A stretch of DNA of 64,000 nt from Sinorhizobium sp. A49 (lineage in GTDB: Bacteria > Pseudomonadota > Alphaproteobacteria > Rhizobiales > Rhizobiaceae): NCBI RefSeq assembly GCF_002002725.1, contig NZ_MUNW01000031.1, forward strand, positions 1 through 64,000, read 5' to 3'. The stretch's first letter is position 1; the number at the start of each line of letters is the position of its first letter. The position numbers were made by a program, and so were the translations under genes. This document shows positions 25,478 through 34,164 of the stretch, piece by piece. The notes under the pieces are model-generated. The model worked only from the letters and a program-made list of their open reading frames with translations, was not told where the DNA came from and made no database searches.

Positions 25478-28400
25478 CGGTCGGCACCTGCTGAGTAAGG
25501 CATGTTGATGGTGTATCTGAGCCCGGTTCTTGCGAAATCCAGGTCGACGTCGCCGCCGAGGTCGGAGCCTACGACGCGTTCCAAGAGCAGTCTGCCAAAA
25601 CCATTTCTTGAAGGCGGTGCGACTGGGGGACCGCCGGTTTCACACCAATCGATGTGTAGCGCCTTGTTGGCGGCGTCGAGGCTCCAGCTGACGTCCACAT
25701 GTCCGGTTTCGACGGAAAGCGCGCCGTGTTTGGCAGCGTTGGTTGCAAGCTCGTGAGCCGCCATGCCGAGCGCCAGCGCGTGCCGTGGCGACAGCCTGAT
25801 CGCCGGGCCGCCGACGGAGACGTTGCCGGCGTTTTCGTTCCGGTAGGGCGCCAGTTCGTCGCAAAGGATCGTTTCCAGTGAAACGCCGGCCCAGGTGGTC
25901 TCGGCCAAGCGGGTATGGGTTTGCGCGAGAGCCCGGATGCGCGCGTGGAAGGATTGTTCGGCGTCCTTGCGATCGGGGGTCATGGCGAAGGATTGCCGTG
26001 CGATCGAGGTGACTGTCGCAAGCGTATTCTTGACGCGGTGGCTGAGTTCGGCGACCAGCAGGTTGCGCTGCGCCTCGGCGTCCTTGCGTTCGGTGATGTC
26101 CATGCAGACGCCTGTGAGGCGGAGCGATGACGAGCCAGCGCCTTGCAGAAAACGCCCGAACGCTTCCAGCCAGCGAATGGAACCATCGGGGCGGCGGATG
26201 CGGTAGGATGTGTGGTAATCCTCGCGTCTGTCGATTGCGGCCTGGATCTCCAGTTCGACCATGGCAAGATCGTCGGGGTGAATGTCCGCCTTGAAGTCGT
26301 CGAGCGTGCCGCCGAAGCTGCCCGGTTCCAGGCCATGAAGCACCTCCAGACCCGGCGACCAGATCACTTTGCCGGTCTCGAAGTTCCATTCCCACGCGCC
26401 CATCCGCCCGGCTTCCAGCGCCATTTGCAGCCGCCGCTCGCCATCGCGCATCGCCTGCTCGCTTTCCTTGCGCTCGGTGATATCGACGAAGGCAGCAACC
26501 GCGCCTTGCGGTATGCCCAAGGCATCGATCAGCGGCGTGGCATTTCCGAGAAGATGCCGGGACGTGCCGTCGTCAAAGCGGATCTCCTGCTCGAAGCTGC
26601 GCACCTCTTCGCCACGCGCGGCGCGCTGGACCGGCAGTTCGTCCGGTGAAAGCAGCTTGTCCTGCGAATAGACCTTGAAGTGCGCAGGCTGCTCGCTGAG
26701 CGGCGCCGAAAGCGAAGGATTGCTGTCCGGCGGCAGCCTGAGCAGTTCGAACGAACTTCTATTGCCACTGATGACCTGGCAATCCGGGGTCCTGGCAATC
26801 CATATCGGTGCCGGTACCGCTTCCATCAGCGCCATCACCTCCGTCGCCCTGGCGCGCTCCTTAGCCTCGTTGTGCCGCAGCAGATCTTCGGCCCGACGCC
26901 GTGCCTCTTCGGAACGGATGCGCTGCACGCTGAAGCTCAGCTGCCGGGCGATGGTCAAGGCGAGATCGATTTCGGAACCGGCAAAGTGGTGTGCCGTGTC
27001 GTAATAGGTCATGAATTTGCCGATCAGTCGGCCGGCCGAAACCAGCGGGATGAAGCCGAGTGACCCGATGCCTTCGGTCTGAACGGCCCTGCGCAGGTCG
27101 TCTTCAATATCGGCCAATTCGACGTCTTCGATAAAGATGGGGTTGGGATCCTGCGCCTCCGTGCTCCATGGCGTATGGCCATCGACGGCGAGGCGATAGC
27201 TCTCCGAAAGTCCAAGCGAGGCGACAAAGCGCATTGTGCCGGTTGCATCGACGAGCAGGATCGATGCCCGGCTGCAGCGCAGCGCCGTTTGAATGGCGTC
27301 GAGCGCGGCTTCATAGACGGCGGTGATCGACCGGGCGCGGTGTACCCGTTCGGTAAACTGATAGAGCGAGGCCTGTTCACGCATGCGCTCGGCCAGTGCC
27401 ACTTCGGAGGCCTTGCGCTCACTGATGTCGCGGGCGATCTTCGAAGCGCCGACAATGCGCCCGTCGTCATCAAGGATCGGGGATATCGTCAGCGAAATGT
27501 CGACGAGGGTGCCGTCTTTTCGTTGCCGCCGGGTTTCATAATGATCGACGCGTTCGCCTCTGCGGATCCGGTCGAGGATCTGTATCTCCTCGTCCTCATG
27601 CCCTTTCGGAATGAGCCGCATGATCGGCGTTCCCACCATCTCCTGCACGCTGTATCCGAACAGGGCCTCTGCACCTCTGTTCCAGCTTGTGACGACGCCG
27701 TTCAGATCCTTGCTGACGATGGCATCGTCAGAGGATTCGACGATCGATGCGAGATGGCGAGCGGAAAGCTCGGCGATCCGCCGGCTCTCGGCCTGACGCT
27801 GGCTGTCGGCCAGCAGTCGGGCATTGTCGATCGCGATCGCCGCATGGGCTGCGATGGCAAGGACGACATCCTCGGAATCATCGGTAAAGACAGCCGGGGC
27901 GTCATGGCCGAAGAACAGCCCGCCAAGGACTGCGCCGGAGCGGGCGATCACCGGAACCGCCAGATAGCTGACGACCGTCAGATGCCCATTCGGCATGCCG
28001 AAATGCGGCTCGCTCAATCCGTAACGCGGATCCTTGCGGATGTCGTCGCTGCGCACGACCCGCTCGCCGTTGAAGGTCTGGGCGAACACTGCCGTCTTGC
28101 GCGGCAGACCGAATTTTTCGAACGCTTCCCGCGGTGCGCCAGACAATGTGAATAGCTGAAAATGCTCTCCGGTCTCGTCGGCCACGTTGTAGAAAAAGGC
28201 GCCGAATTTCGCGCCGCTGAGTTCGGTGGCGCTATCGGTGACTGTCTGCACGATATGCTCGACATCAAGGTCGCTGGCCAGAAGTCGGGAGATGCGATCG
28301 AGCGCCTGAATGCGGTCGGTCTTCAAGCGCAGTTCCAGTTCCGCCGCCTTGCGCTTGCCGATGTCGATGAGCACGTTGACGGCGCCGATCATCTCGCCTT

Positions 28401-28755
28401 CGGCATCGAAGATCGGTGTCGGATAGGGCAGCACCGGCACCATCGCCCCGTCGGGCCGCGCGACCATCAGCTCCTCGCCATGCATGGCCCGTTTGCTGCG
28501 TAGCGCCTCGGCCATCGGGCATTGATCGAGAGGGAGTGCTGTACCATCCGGGCGATGCAGGCGCCAGCAGATGCACCAGCGGTCGGCGTTGAGCTGTGGC
28601 TCGCGTCCGGCCAATTCTGCCGCTGCGCGATTGAAATAGGTGACGACCCCGGCTGCATCCGTGGTGTAGATCGCGATCGGAAGGTTATCGAGAACCGCCT
28701 TGGATCCAATTGTCTGCGACCCCACCGCTCCCGCCAATGCTTCTGCGCCGCTCAT
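25474..28755 (-). CDS. Multi-sensor HWE-family histidine kinase (PAS/GAF repeats)
   Basis: 1093 residues without membrane helices, so probably cytoplasmic. Order read from sequence: PAS (~20-140), GAF (~165-320), PAS with PAC (~330-455), GAF (~470-620), PAS (~640-770), PAS/PAC with WEWNFETGKVIWSPG (~780-905), then the HWE kinase domain (~905-1085). The phospho-acceptor His is in AELSHRVKNTLATV. The H-E pair is in MAAHELATNAAKHGAL, and W-x-E is in HIDWCETGG. Four PAS and two GAF modules suggest integration of redox, light or small-ligand signals. CxxC-like cysteines near residue 86-88 (WCICW) in the first PAS are worth noting. The receiver gene overlaps its stop. Confidence 0.93.
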   Translation of the reverse strand: MSGAEALAGAVGSQTIGSKAVLDNLPIAIYTTDAAGVVTYFNRAAAELAGREPQLNADRWCICWRLHRPDGTALPLDQCPMAEALRSKRAMHGEELMVARPDGAMVPVLPYPTPIFDAEGEMIGAVNVLIDIGKRKAAELELRLKTDRIQALDRISRLLASDLDVEHIVQTVTDSATELSGAKFGAFFYNVADETGEHFQLFTLSGAPREAFEKFGLPRKTAVFAQTFNGERVVRSDDIRKDPRYGLSEPHFGMPNGHLTVVSYLAVPVIARSGAVLGGLFFGHDAPAVFTDDSEDVVLAIAAHAAIAIDNARLLADSQRQAESRRIAELSARHLASIVESSDDAIVSKDLNGVVTSWNRGAEALFGYSVQEMVGTPIMRLIPKGHEDEEIQILDRIRRGERVDHYETRRQRKDGTLVDISLTISPILDDDGRIVGASKIARDISERKASEVALAERMREQASLYQFTERVHRARSITAVYEAALDAIQTALRCSRASILLVDATGTMRFVASLGLSESYRLAVDGHTPWSTEAQDPNPIFIEDVELADIEDDLRRAVQTEGIGSLGFIPLVSAGRLIGKFMTYYDTAHHFAGSEIDLALTIARQLSFSVQRIRSEEARRRAEDLLRHNEAKERARATEVMALMEAVPAPIWIARTPDCQVISGNRSSFELLRLPPDSNPSLSAPLSEQPAHFKVYSQDKLLSPDELPVQRAARGEEVRSFEQEIRFDDGTSRHLLGNATPLIDALGIPQGAVAAFVDITERKESEQAMRDGERRLQMALEAGRMGAWEWNFETGKVIWSPGLEVLHGLEPGSFGGTLDDFKADIHPDDLAMVELEIQAAIDRREDYHTSYRIRRPDGSIRWLEAFGRFLQGAGSSSLRLTGVCMDITERKDAEAQRNLLVAELSHRVKNTLATVTSIARQSFAMTPDRKDAEQSFHARIRALAQTHTRLAETTWAGVSLETILCDELAPYRNENAGNVSVGGPAIRLSPRHALALGMAAHELATNAAKHGALSVETGHVDVSWSLDAANKALHIDWCETGGPPVAPPSRNGFGRLLLERVVGSDLGGDVDLDFARTGLRYTINMPYSAGADR

Positions 28756-28874
28756 GGTTCCCTCCGCAAGCGCTTGCTAACGCAGGGCAACGCGGCACGA
28801 TGCGATTTTGTTCCGCTTGCCTACTGTTGGCGCGGGTGCCACTCCCGTGCGCAGCTTCGTCAATCCGTGTCCTC

Positions 28875-29945
28875 TCATCGGTTTGGCGTGGCTGCATGAA
28901 GGATCAGTTGGTTGATGAAATCCAGCTTTTCGACAACGGGCTGGGACAGGACGAAGGGATAGCTGTCGGGCTGGCCCATCGACCGCTGGAGCGCGTTGAG
29001 GGCGACGCTCAGCGGTATCCATGCCTCGACAAGCGCTTCTGCGCTCGTTGCCCGATACGGATTAAAGTTGATCTGCGTTTCAAGTGCATCATGGCCGATT
29101 GGGTCGAGGTTCATGCCGAAGGCGCGTCCGGTCTCCAGCGTATCGACGATGTGGAAGAGATGCGCCCAGCACTCCGCGAAATCCTCCAGGGGATGGGCAC
29201 TCGCATAGGGGCTGATGAACCGCTGCTGCCAGTCGTCGGGAGGTCCCTGCTGGTAATGGCGCTCCAGTGCCGCGGCATAATCCTGCGTTTCGTCGCCGAA
29301 CAACGTGCGCGCCTCGGCCCGGATTGCGTCACCTTTGATGAGCTGCTCAAAATAAAAGTGACCGATCTCATGGCGAAAATGCCCGAGCAGAGAGCGGTAG
29401 GGTTCGTTCATGGAAACCCGAGCACTTTCGCGCACCACATCCTCCGCTTCCGACGCGCGTAAGCTGATCAGGCCGTTCTCGTGGCCCGTTCGGGCAGGCA
29501 CGGTGTTGCCGTAGGTATCGACGGTGTCGGCAAGGAACTCGAACGCCAGCCCGCCGTCCGGATCCTGCATTCGGGTCGGGTGCGGCAACCGCCAGCGCAG
29601 AAGCGAATAGAACAAATGGCGTTGTGCCAGGCCTATTCTGCGCCAACGCTCAAGGCCGACGCTGTTTGTCGTTGGCACGATGGTGTTGTGGCGGCAGGCG
29701 ACGCAGTAGCGATCGGGCTGATCGGCCGGTACCAGCCAATGGCAGACATCGATGGCGGCGTTGTCGCAGAAACGAAAGGTACGCGATCCGCCGCCGTGGA
29801 TCTGCCAGAGCCCGTTGTCGAGTAGCAGCAGGGCATGCATCGCGATATCGCCGGGGTCGAACCCCAAGGTGGATCCGCAGCGCATGCAGCTGCGGTTTTC
29901 AAAGTGGATGGTCTGGCCGCAGGCGCCGCACTGGAAGAGCCGCAT
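28875..29945 (-). CDS. Putative zinc-binding metallopeptidase with N-terminal zinc ribbon
   Basis: 356 residues. An N-terminal zinc ribbon (CGACGQ ... CMRCG, residues ~7-23) and a second Cys pair (YCVAC, ~80) come first. The catalytic motif HFRHEIGHFYFEQL (~192) contains HExxH, and a later ECWAHLFHIVDTLET may supply the third ligand. This matches the family annotated 'putative zinc-binding metallopeptidase' (DUF2248/Peptidase_Mx). There is no signal peptide, so it should be cytosolic. Substrate unknown. A small gene lies upstream on the same strand. Confidence 0.88.
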   Translation of the reverse strand: MRLFQCGACGQTIHFENRSCMRCGSTLGFDPGDIAMHALLLLDNGLWQIHGGGSRTFRFCDNAAIDVCHWLVPADQPDRYCVACRHNTIVPTTNSVGLERWRRIGLAQRHLFYSLLRWRLPHPTRMQDPDGGLAFEFLADTVDTYGNTVPARTGHENGLISLRASEAEDVVRESARVSMNEPYRSLLGHFRHEIGHFYFEQLIKGDAIRAEARTLFGDETQDYAAALERHYQQGPPDDWQQRFISPYASAHPLEDFAECWAHLFHIVDTLETGRAFGMNLDPIGHDALETQINFNPYRATSAEALVEAWIPLSVALNALQRSMGQPDSYPFVLSQPVVEKLDFINQLILHAATPNR

Positions 29946-29987
29946 TTGTTCTCCTTGCAGGGATTTCCTGGTCTGCGAAACGCATCA

Positions 29988-30185
29988 TTAGCTGCAACTT
30001 TTGCGTGCTTTCATGGCGGCGTCGAGGGACTGTCGCGACGGGCCATACTGCTGAAACAACGGCCGCGCTTCCAGCGGCGGCAGATCATAGGCACGAATGA
30101 ACTCGGTCAGGTCGTAGATGTCGCTCCAGCCATAGACGACATCTCTATGAACCGCCGGCCTGTTCTCTCGCGCGGATCTTGCCAT
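29988..30185 (-). CDS. Small hypothetical protein
   Basis: 65 residues from MARSARENRPAV, with GGGAG ~12 nt upstream; a longer frame reaches 30242 without a better site. The sequence is charged and soluble (GWSDIYDLTEFIRAYDLPPLEARPLF). I do not recognise a family. It is on the strand of, and 42 nt before, the metallopeptidase gene, so the two may be cotranscribed. Confidence 0.6.
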   Translation of the reverse strand: MARSARENRPAVHRDVVYGWSDIYDLTEFIRAYDLPPLEARPLFQQYGPSRQSLDAAMKARKSCS

Positions 30186-30288
30186 TGTGATCGATGTCTC
30201 CCTGAGGTTTCGACATGGCCGCGTTGGCGACCCTGCCAACAACTCTCAGGGCAGGACAAAGTTCCCATTCTCCTTGCCCCTAAACGCG

Positions 30289-30314
30289 AAAAACCCCGCC
30301 GAAGCGGGGTTTTT
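30289..30314 (-). terminator. Intrinsic terminator after the CsbD gene
   Basis: AAAAACCCCGC-CGAA-GCGGGGTTTTT is an 11-bp stem with a tetraloop and T-runs on both strands. It lies 14 nt beyond the CsbD stop on the minus strand. By symmetry it could also stop plus-strand transcription. Confidence 0.88.
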
Positions 30315-30328
30315 GAAATTACTGACCT

Positions 30329-30529
30329 TTAGTGCTGGCGGCCATACCAATCGTCGATATCGCGGCGAGCACGGTCCTTCTCGATACCGTAGCGTTCCTG
30401 AATCTTGCCTTCGAGCTGATCCCGCTTGCCGGCAATCTGGTCGAGGTCATCGTCGGTGAGTTTACCCCACTGTTCCTTGACCTTGCCCTTGAACTGCTTC
30501 CAGTTGCCTTCAACACGATTCCAATCCAT
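30329..30529 (-). CDS. CsbD-family stress protein
   Basis: 66 residues (MDWNRVEGNWKQFKGKVKE ... GKLTDDDLDQIAGKRDQLEGKIQERYG). This is the classic CsbD composition and length. AGGAGATGCGCAG precedes the ATG, so a longer frame to 30568 is rejected. CsbD-like proteins are small, charged, abundant general-stress proteins of unknown mechanism. A strong terminator follows. Confidence 0.93.
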   Translation of the reverse strand: MDWNRVEGNWKQFKGKVKEQWGKLTDDDLDQIAGKRDQLEGKIQERYGIEKDRARRDIDDWYGRQH

Positions 30530-30737
30530 CTGCGCATCTCCTGACGTTGTGGTTGTACTGAGAGACAAACGCCTCGTATCGGCTTTGGTTCACTCCCCGC
30601 GGCAAAAAAAGTTCGGGGAGCAGAATTCGTTGCGATCGTCCAAACGATGTTCTCCTCTCGTCTTTCCGTCCGATCGCCACAGATAAGCAACGTGCAGCCG
30701 CCCGAACCTCGCGGCGCGTCCTGGAGGAGTGTGACCC

Positions 30738-31445
30738 ATGAATGAGCCCGTCGTGGCTTTTGATCTCGGCCGGATGCTGATCGGAGACGAGCCGCCGCTT
30801 TTCCTGCTCGAAATCGCGCTGAGGACGGTGATCATCTACGCCTACACACTGTTCCTGATCCGCTGGATCGGCAGCCGGTCGATCGGCCAACTGTCATTGG
30901 TGGAGTTCCTGCTGGTGATCGCGCTCGGTTCGGCGGTCGGCGATGCCATGTTCTATCCCGACGTTCCGCTTATCCATTGCATGGCCGTCATCACCGTGGT
31001 CGTGCTGCTGGACAAGTCTTTGAGCTACATCGTCGCTCGCAACAGCAAGCTTGAGGATGTGATCGAAGGCGTCAGCGTCGAGGTGGTGCGCGATGGTGGC
31101 ATCCTGTGGAAGGCGCTGAAGCAGATGAACGTCGGTCACGACGAGCTGTTCGAGCAGCTCCGCCTGAAGCAGGTGCGGCATCTGGGGCAGGTGCGGGCCG
31201 CCTATTTCGAAACCAACGGGTTGCTGTCGGTCTTCACGTTCGACGATCCGCCGGCGAGGCCGGGGCTGGTGATTGAGCCGCCCTGGGATGTCAGCAAGCC
31301 TATTGAGTTTCGGTCGGGCGCCACTGTTCGGGAGAAACGCCGTCTTGCCTGCGTGCAATGCGCCGAGGTTCTGGAACTTTTGCCCGGAGAGGTGATGCCG
31401 CCGTGTCTCCGTTGCGGCGCGGAGGTCTGGCACGAGATCCGTTAG
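30738..31445 (+). CDS. DUF421 (YetF-like) membrane protein with C-terminal zinc-ribbon-like tail
   Basis: 235 residues with GGAGGAG before the ATG. Three hydrophobic helices (~20-45, ~55-75, ~80-100) precede the soluble DUF421 domain (ELFEQLRLKQVRHLGQVRAAYFETNG). The last 40 residues add a CVQC ... CLRC pair, resembling a zinc ribbon, which the shorter YetF proteins I know lack. The family is membrane-bound and linked to sporulation or stress in Bacillus; its role in proteobacteria is unknown. It is followed by the racemase gene on the same strand. Confidence 0.85.
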   Translation: MNEPVVAFDLGRMLIGDEPPLFLLEIALRTVIIYAYTLFLIRWIGSRSIGQLSLVEFLLVIALGSAVGDAMFYPDVPLIHCMAVITVVVLLDKSLSYIVARNSKLEDVIEGVSVEVVRDGGILWKALKQMNVGHDELFEQLRLKQVRHLGQVRAAYFETNGLLSVFTFDDPPARPGLVIEPPWDVSKPIEFRSGATVREKRRLACVQCAEVLELLPGEVMPPCLRCGAEVWHEIR

Positions 31446-31527
31446 TCTGTTGCTTGCGCATCGCGGGTTGTGGCAGAACCTCTGGCACGCCGAGCTTGAG
31501 GTCTGTTGGCAATCGGGGGGAATCGCG

Positions 31528-32220
31528 TTGAAGGTCATGGGATTGATCGGCGGCATGAGCTGGGAAAGCTCTGCCCAATACTATCGTATCGTCAATCAGG
31601 AAGTTCGAGCGCGTCTCGGTGGCGTGCACTCGGCCAAGAGCCTGATGTGGTCGATGGATTTCGGCGAGATCGAGCGGCTGCAGCATATTGGCGATTGGTC
31701 GGCCCTGACAGGAGAAATGACCGATGCGGCCCGGCGCCTTGAAGCCGGCGGCGCTGACTTTCTGGTGATCTGCACCAACACGATGCACCGAATGGCCGAT
31801 GCGGTGTCGGCGGCTGTCGCCATTCCGCTGTTGCACATCGCCGATCCGACGGCGGAGAAGATCAAGGCGCTCGGCCTTAGCCGCGTCGGCCTCCTGGGCA
31901 CAGCCTTCACCATGGAGCAGGATTTCTACAAGGGGCGGCTGGTGGAGCGACACGGGCTGGATGTAATCGTTCCCGCCGAGGCCGATCGGAAGGCCGTGCA
32001 CGACATCATCTACAAGGAGCTGGTGGTCGGCCGCGTCGAGGATGCGTCGCGTGACGCCTATCGGCAGGTCATTCAACGGCTTGTAGACCGCGGCGCCCAG
32101 GCGATCATCATGGGCTGCACCGAGATCATGCTGCTGATCTCTCAAGGCGACAGCCCGGTTCCGGTCTTCGATACCACCGAGCTTCACGCACTCGCGGCAG
32201 TCGATCTCGCGCTCGCCTGA
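31528..32220 (+). CDS. Aspartate/glutamate racemase family protein
   Basis: About 230 residues. I take TTG at 31528 (LKVMGLIGGMSWESS), with GGGGGGA 7 nt upstream; ATG at 31537 is an alternative. The two catalytic cysteines are visible: ICTNTMH in the first half and MGCTEIMLL in the second. GLIGGMSWESSAQYY is typical of the YgeA/aspartate racemase subgroup. It would interconvert L- and D-amino acids, probably broad in specificity, in the cytosol. It faces the convergent acdS gene across a hairpin. Confidence 0.9.
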   Translation: MKVMGLIGGMSWESSAQYYRIVNQEVRARLGGVHSAKSLMWSMDFGEIERLQHIGDWSALTGEMTDAARRLEAGGADFLVICTNTMHRMADAVSAAVAIPLLHIADPTAEKIKALGLSRVGLLGTAFTMEQDFYKGRLVERHGLDVIVPAEADRKAVHDIIYKELVVGRVEDASRDAYRQVIQRLVDRGAQAIIMGCTEIMLLISQGDSPVPVFDTTELHALAAVDLALA

Positions 32221-32273
32221 GACCGGCGAAAACGACGGCCACGGTGCGTTGCCCTGGGGGGCAGGGTGGGCTT

Positions 32274-32299
32274 GCCACGGCCGGTCATCCGGCCGTGGC
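32274..32299. terminator. Hairpin between convergent racemase and acdS genes
   Basis: GCCACGGCCGG-TCAT-CCGGCCGTGGC is a perfect 11-bp stem with a 4-nt loop, placed between two convergent genes. No T-run is present, so it may act as a Rho-assisted or bidirectional terminator; function inferred from position. Confidence 0.55.
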
Positions 32300-32327
32300 T
32301 CGTCGAGAGGTTCAATGGCCGGTAACG

Positions 32328-33341
32328 TCAGCCATTGCGGAACGTGTAGCCATAGCCGTTGAGCGCCGGAGCACCGCCGAGATGGGCATAGAGAACCTTT
32401 GATCCCTCGGGGAAGTAGCCCTTGCGGACGAGGTCGATCATGCCCTGCATCGATTTGCCCTCATAGACCGGGTCGGTGATCATGCCTTCGAGGCGGGCAC
32501 AAAGGCGGATCGCCGCCTTGGTCTCGTCGGAAGGCACGCCGTAAACCGGATAGGCATAGTCCTCGATCAGCACCACGTCCTCTTCGGCCAGATCTTTGCC
32601 GAGTTCGACAAGCGCGGCGGTCCTGCGGGCGATGTCGAGGACTTGGGCTTTCGTTTGCGCCGGCGTGAAGGAGGCGTCGATGCCGATCACCCGCCGCTGG
32701 CGGCCGTCCTTGGCAAAGCCGACCAGCATGCCGGCATGGGTCGAGCCGGTGACGGTGCAGACGACGATGTAATCGAACTTGAAGCCGAGTTCTTCTTCCT
32801 GCGCCCGCACTTCCTCGGCAAAGCCGACATAGCCGAGCCCGCCATATTTGTGCACGGAGGCGCCGGCAGGGATGGCGTAGGGTTTGCCGCCCCGCGCCTC
32901 GACGTCCTCGATCGCAGCCTCCCAACTGTGGCGTATGCCGATGTCGAAGCCTTCGTCGACCATCTGGACGTCGGCGCCCATGATGCGGCTCAGCATGATG
33001 TTGCCGACGCGGTCGTAGACGGCGTCCTCGTGCGGCACCCAGCTTTCCTGGACCAGCCGGCACTTGAAGCCGATCTTGGCGGCAACGGCGGCGACCATGC
33101 GGGTGTGGTTGGATTGCACGCCGCCGATGGACACCAGCGTATCGGCGCCGGAGCGAAGCGCGTCGGGTATGATGTATTCCAGCTTGCGCAGCTTGTTCCC
33201 GCCATAGGCGAGGCCGGAATTGCAATCGTCCCTCTTGGCGTAGATCTCGACCCTGCCGCCCAGATGTCCCGAGAGCCGATCGAGTTTCTCGATATGCGTG
33301 GGGCCGAAGGTGAGCGGATAGCGTTCGAATTTTTCCAGCAT
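32328..33341 (-). CDS. acdS: 1-aminocyclopropane-1-carboxylate (ACC) deaminase
   Basis: 337 residues, the usual length, starting [16 protein letters not shown] with GGAAGGGAA upstream. It is a PLP enzyme that splits ACC, the ethylene precursor, to ammonia and 2-oxobutanoate. The PLP lysine is at ~50 in [12 protein letters not shown], and the substrate-binding serine is in GGVQSNHTR (~77). The Tyr-Glu pair in [10 protein letters not shown] and the Leu in [12 protein letters not shown] separate true ACC deaminases from D-cysteine desulfhydrases. Plant-associated bacteria use it to lower host ethylene. The divergent Lrp-type gene next door is its known regulator type. Confidence 0.96.
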   Translation of the reverse strand: MLEKFERYPLTFGPTHIEKLDRLSGHLGGRVEIYAKRDDCNSGLAYGGNKLRKLEYIIPDALRSGADTLVSIGGVQSNHTRMVAAVAAKIGFKCRLVQESWVPHEDAVYDRVGNIMLSRIMGADVQMVDEGFDIGIRHSWEAAIEDVEARGGKPYAIPAGASVHKYGGLGYVGFAEEVRAQEEELGFKFDYIVVCTVTGSTHAGMLVGFAKDGRQRRVIGIDASFTPAQTKAQVLDIARRTAALVELGKDLAEEDVVLIEDYAYPVYGVPSDETKAAIRLCARLEGMITDPVYEGKSMQGMIDLVRKGYFPEGSKVLYAHLGGAPALNGYGYTFRNG

Positions 33342-33501
33342 GGTGTTCCCTTCCTTCCGTTTTGAAAGTGAGGAAAAAGCTAGCACTCATGGCGTGAAAG
33401 GTGCTCTCTAATGCGCCGGCAGGATTTTACAGTTCTCCTGGTTTCATGCATTTGATACTAAGTTACTTCCGGCTTTTACTTAAAATAAGGAAGATTCTTC
33501 C
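33342..33501. promoter_or_regulatory. acdS-acdR divergent promoter region
   Basis: This 160-base region separates two divergent genes and is AT-richer than its surroundings. GGAAG-ATT-CTTCC, a perfect inverted repeat at 33489-33501, abuts the acdR start and also contains its ribosome site. In characterised strains Lrp-type AcdR binds here and responds to ACC and leucine; the exact site is not identified from sequence. Confidence 0.55.
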
Positions 33502-33966
33502 ATGCAAAGTGAACTCGATCGTATCGACCTCAAGATGCTGCGCCTCTTGCAGAAGAACGGCCGGTTGACCAATGCCGAACTGGCGCAGATGGTCGATGTC
33601 AGCGCCGCCACCTGTCACCGCCGGACGCAGAGGCTGTTCGAGGAGGGCTACATCACCAACGTGCGCGCGCTGGTGGCGCCGCGGAAGGTCGATCGCGGCG
33701 CGCTGGTCATGGTCGGCGTGGTGCTCGATCGCTCGACGCCCGAGAGTTTTCGCGATTTCGAAAAGGCCGTCGAAAAGCTGAAGTTCATCCTCGACTGCCA
33801 TCTCGTCGCCGGTGATTTCGATTACTTCTTAAAGATCCGCGTCGGCGACATGGCCGACTTCAACCGCATCCACGGAATGCAACTGATCGCGCTGCCGGGT
33901 GTCCGACAGACGAGGACGTTCTTCGTCATGAAGGAAGTCGTCGACAACGCCGCTCTCGATTTTTGA
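33502..33966 (+). CDS. acdR: Lrp/AsnC-family regulator of ACC deaminase
   Basis: 154 residues. The N-terminal AsnC-type helix-turn-helix (LDRIDLKMLRLLQKNGRLTNAELAQMVDVSAATCHRRTQRL) is followed by a RAM ligand domain (LDCHLVAGDFDYFLKIRVGDMADF). Proteins of this type sit divergent to acdS and activate it, with ACC or leucine as signals. Gene symbol is assigned from family plus position. Confidence 0.88.
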   Translation: MQSELDRIDLKMLRLLQKNGRLTNAELAQMVDVSAATCHRRTQRLFEEGYITNVRALVAPRKVDRGALVMVGVVLDRSTPESFRDFEKAVEKLKFILDCHLVAGDFDYFLKIRVGDMADFNRIHGMQLIALPGVRQTRTFFVMKEVVDNAALDF

Positions 33967-34164
33967 ACAGTCGACTCGATCGGCGCCGGCTAGGGCTGCT
34001 CGCACGGTTGGCGTGTGACGGCGCCCACTCGTCGATTGTCATGTTGCCTCTATGTCTGTGCATGAGATCATCACCTTTGCAGGGCAACGGTTCGTTGCGC
34101 GACTTGGCCAACAAACGCCGAGTGCTCTCGATTCTACGCTCTAAAGATGTGGGCTGCATCTGCA

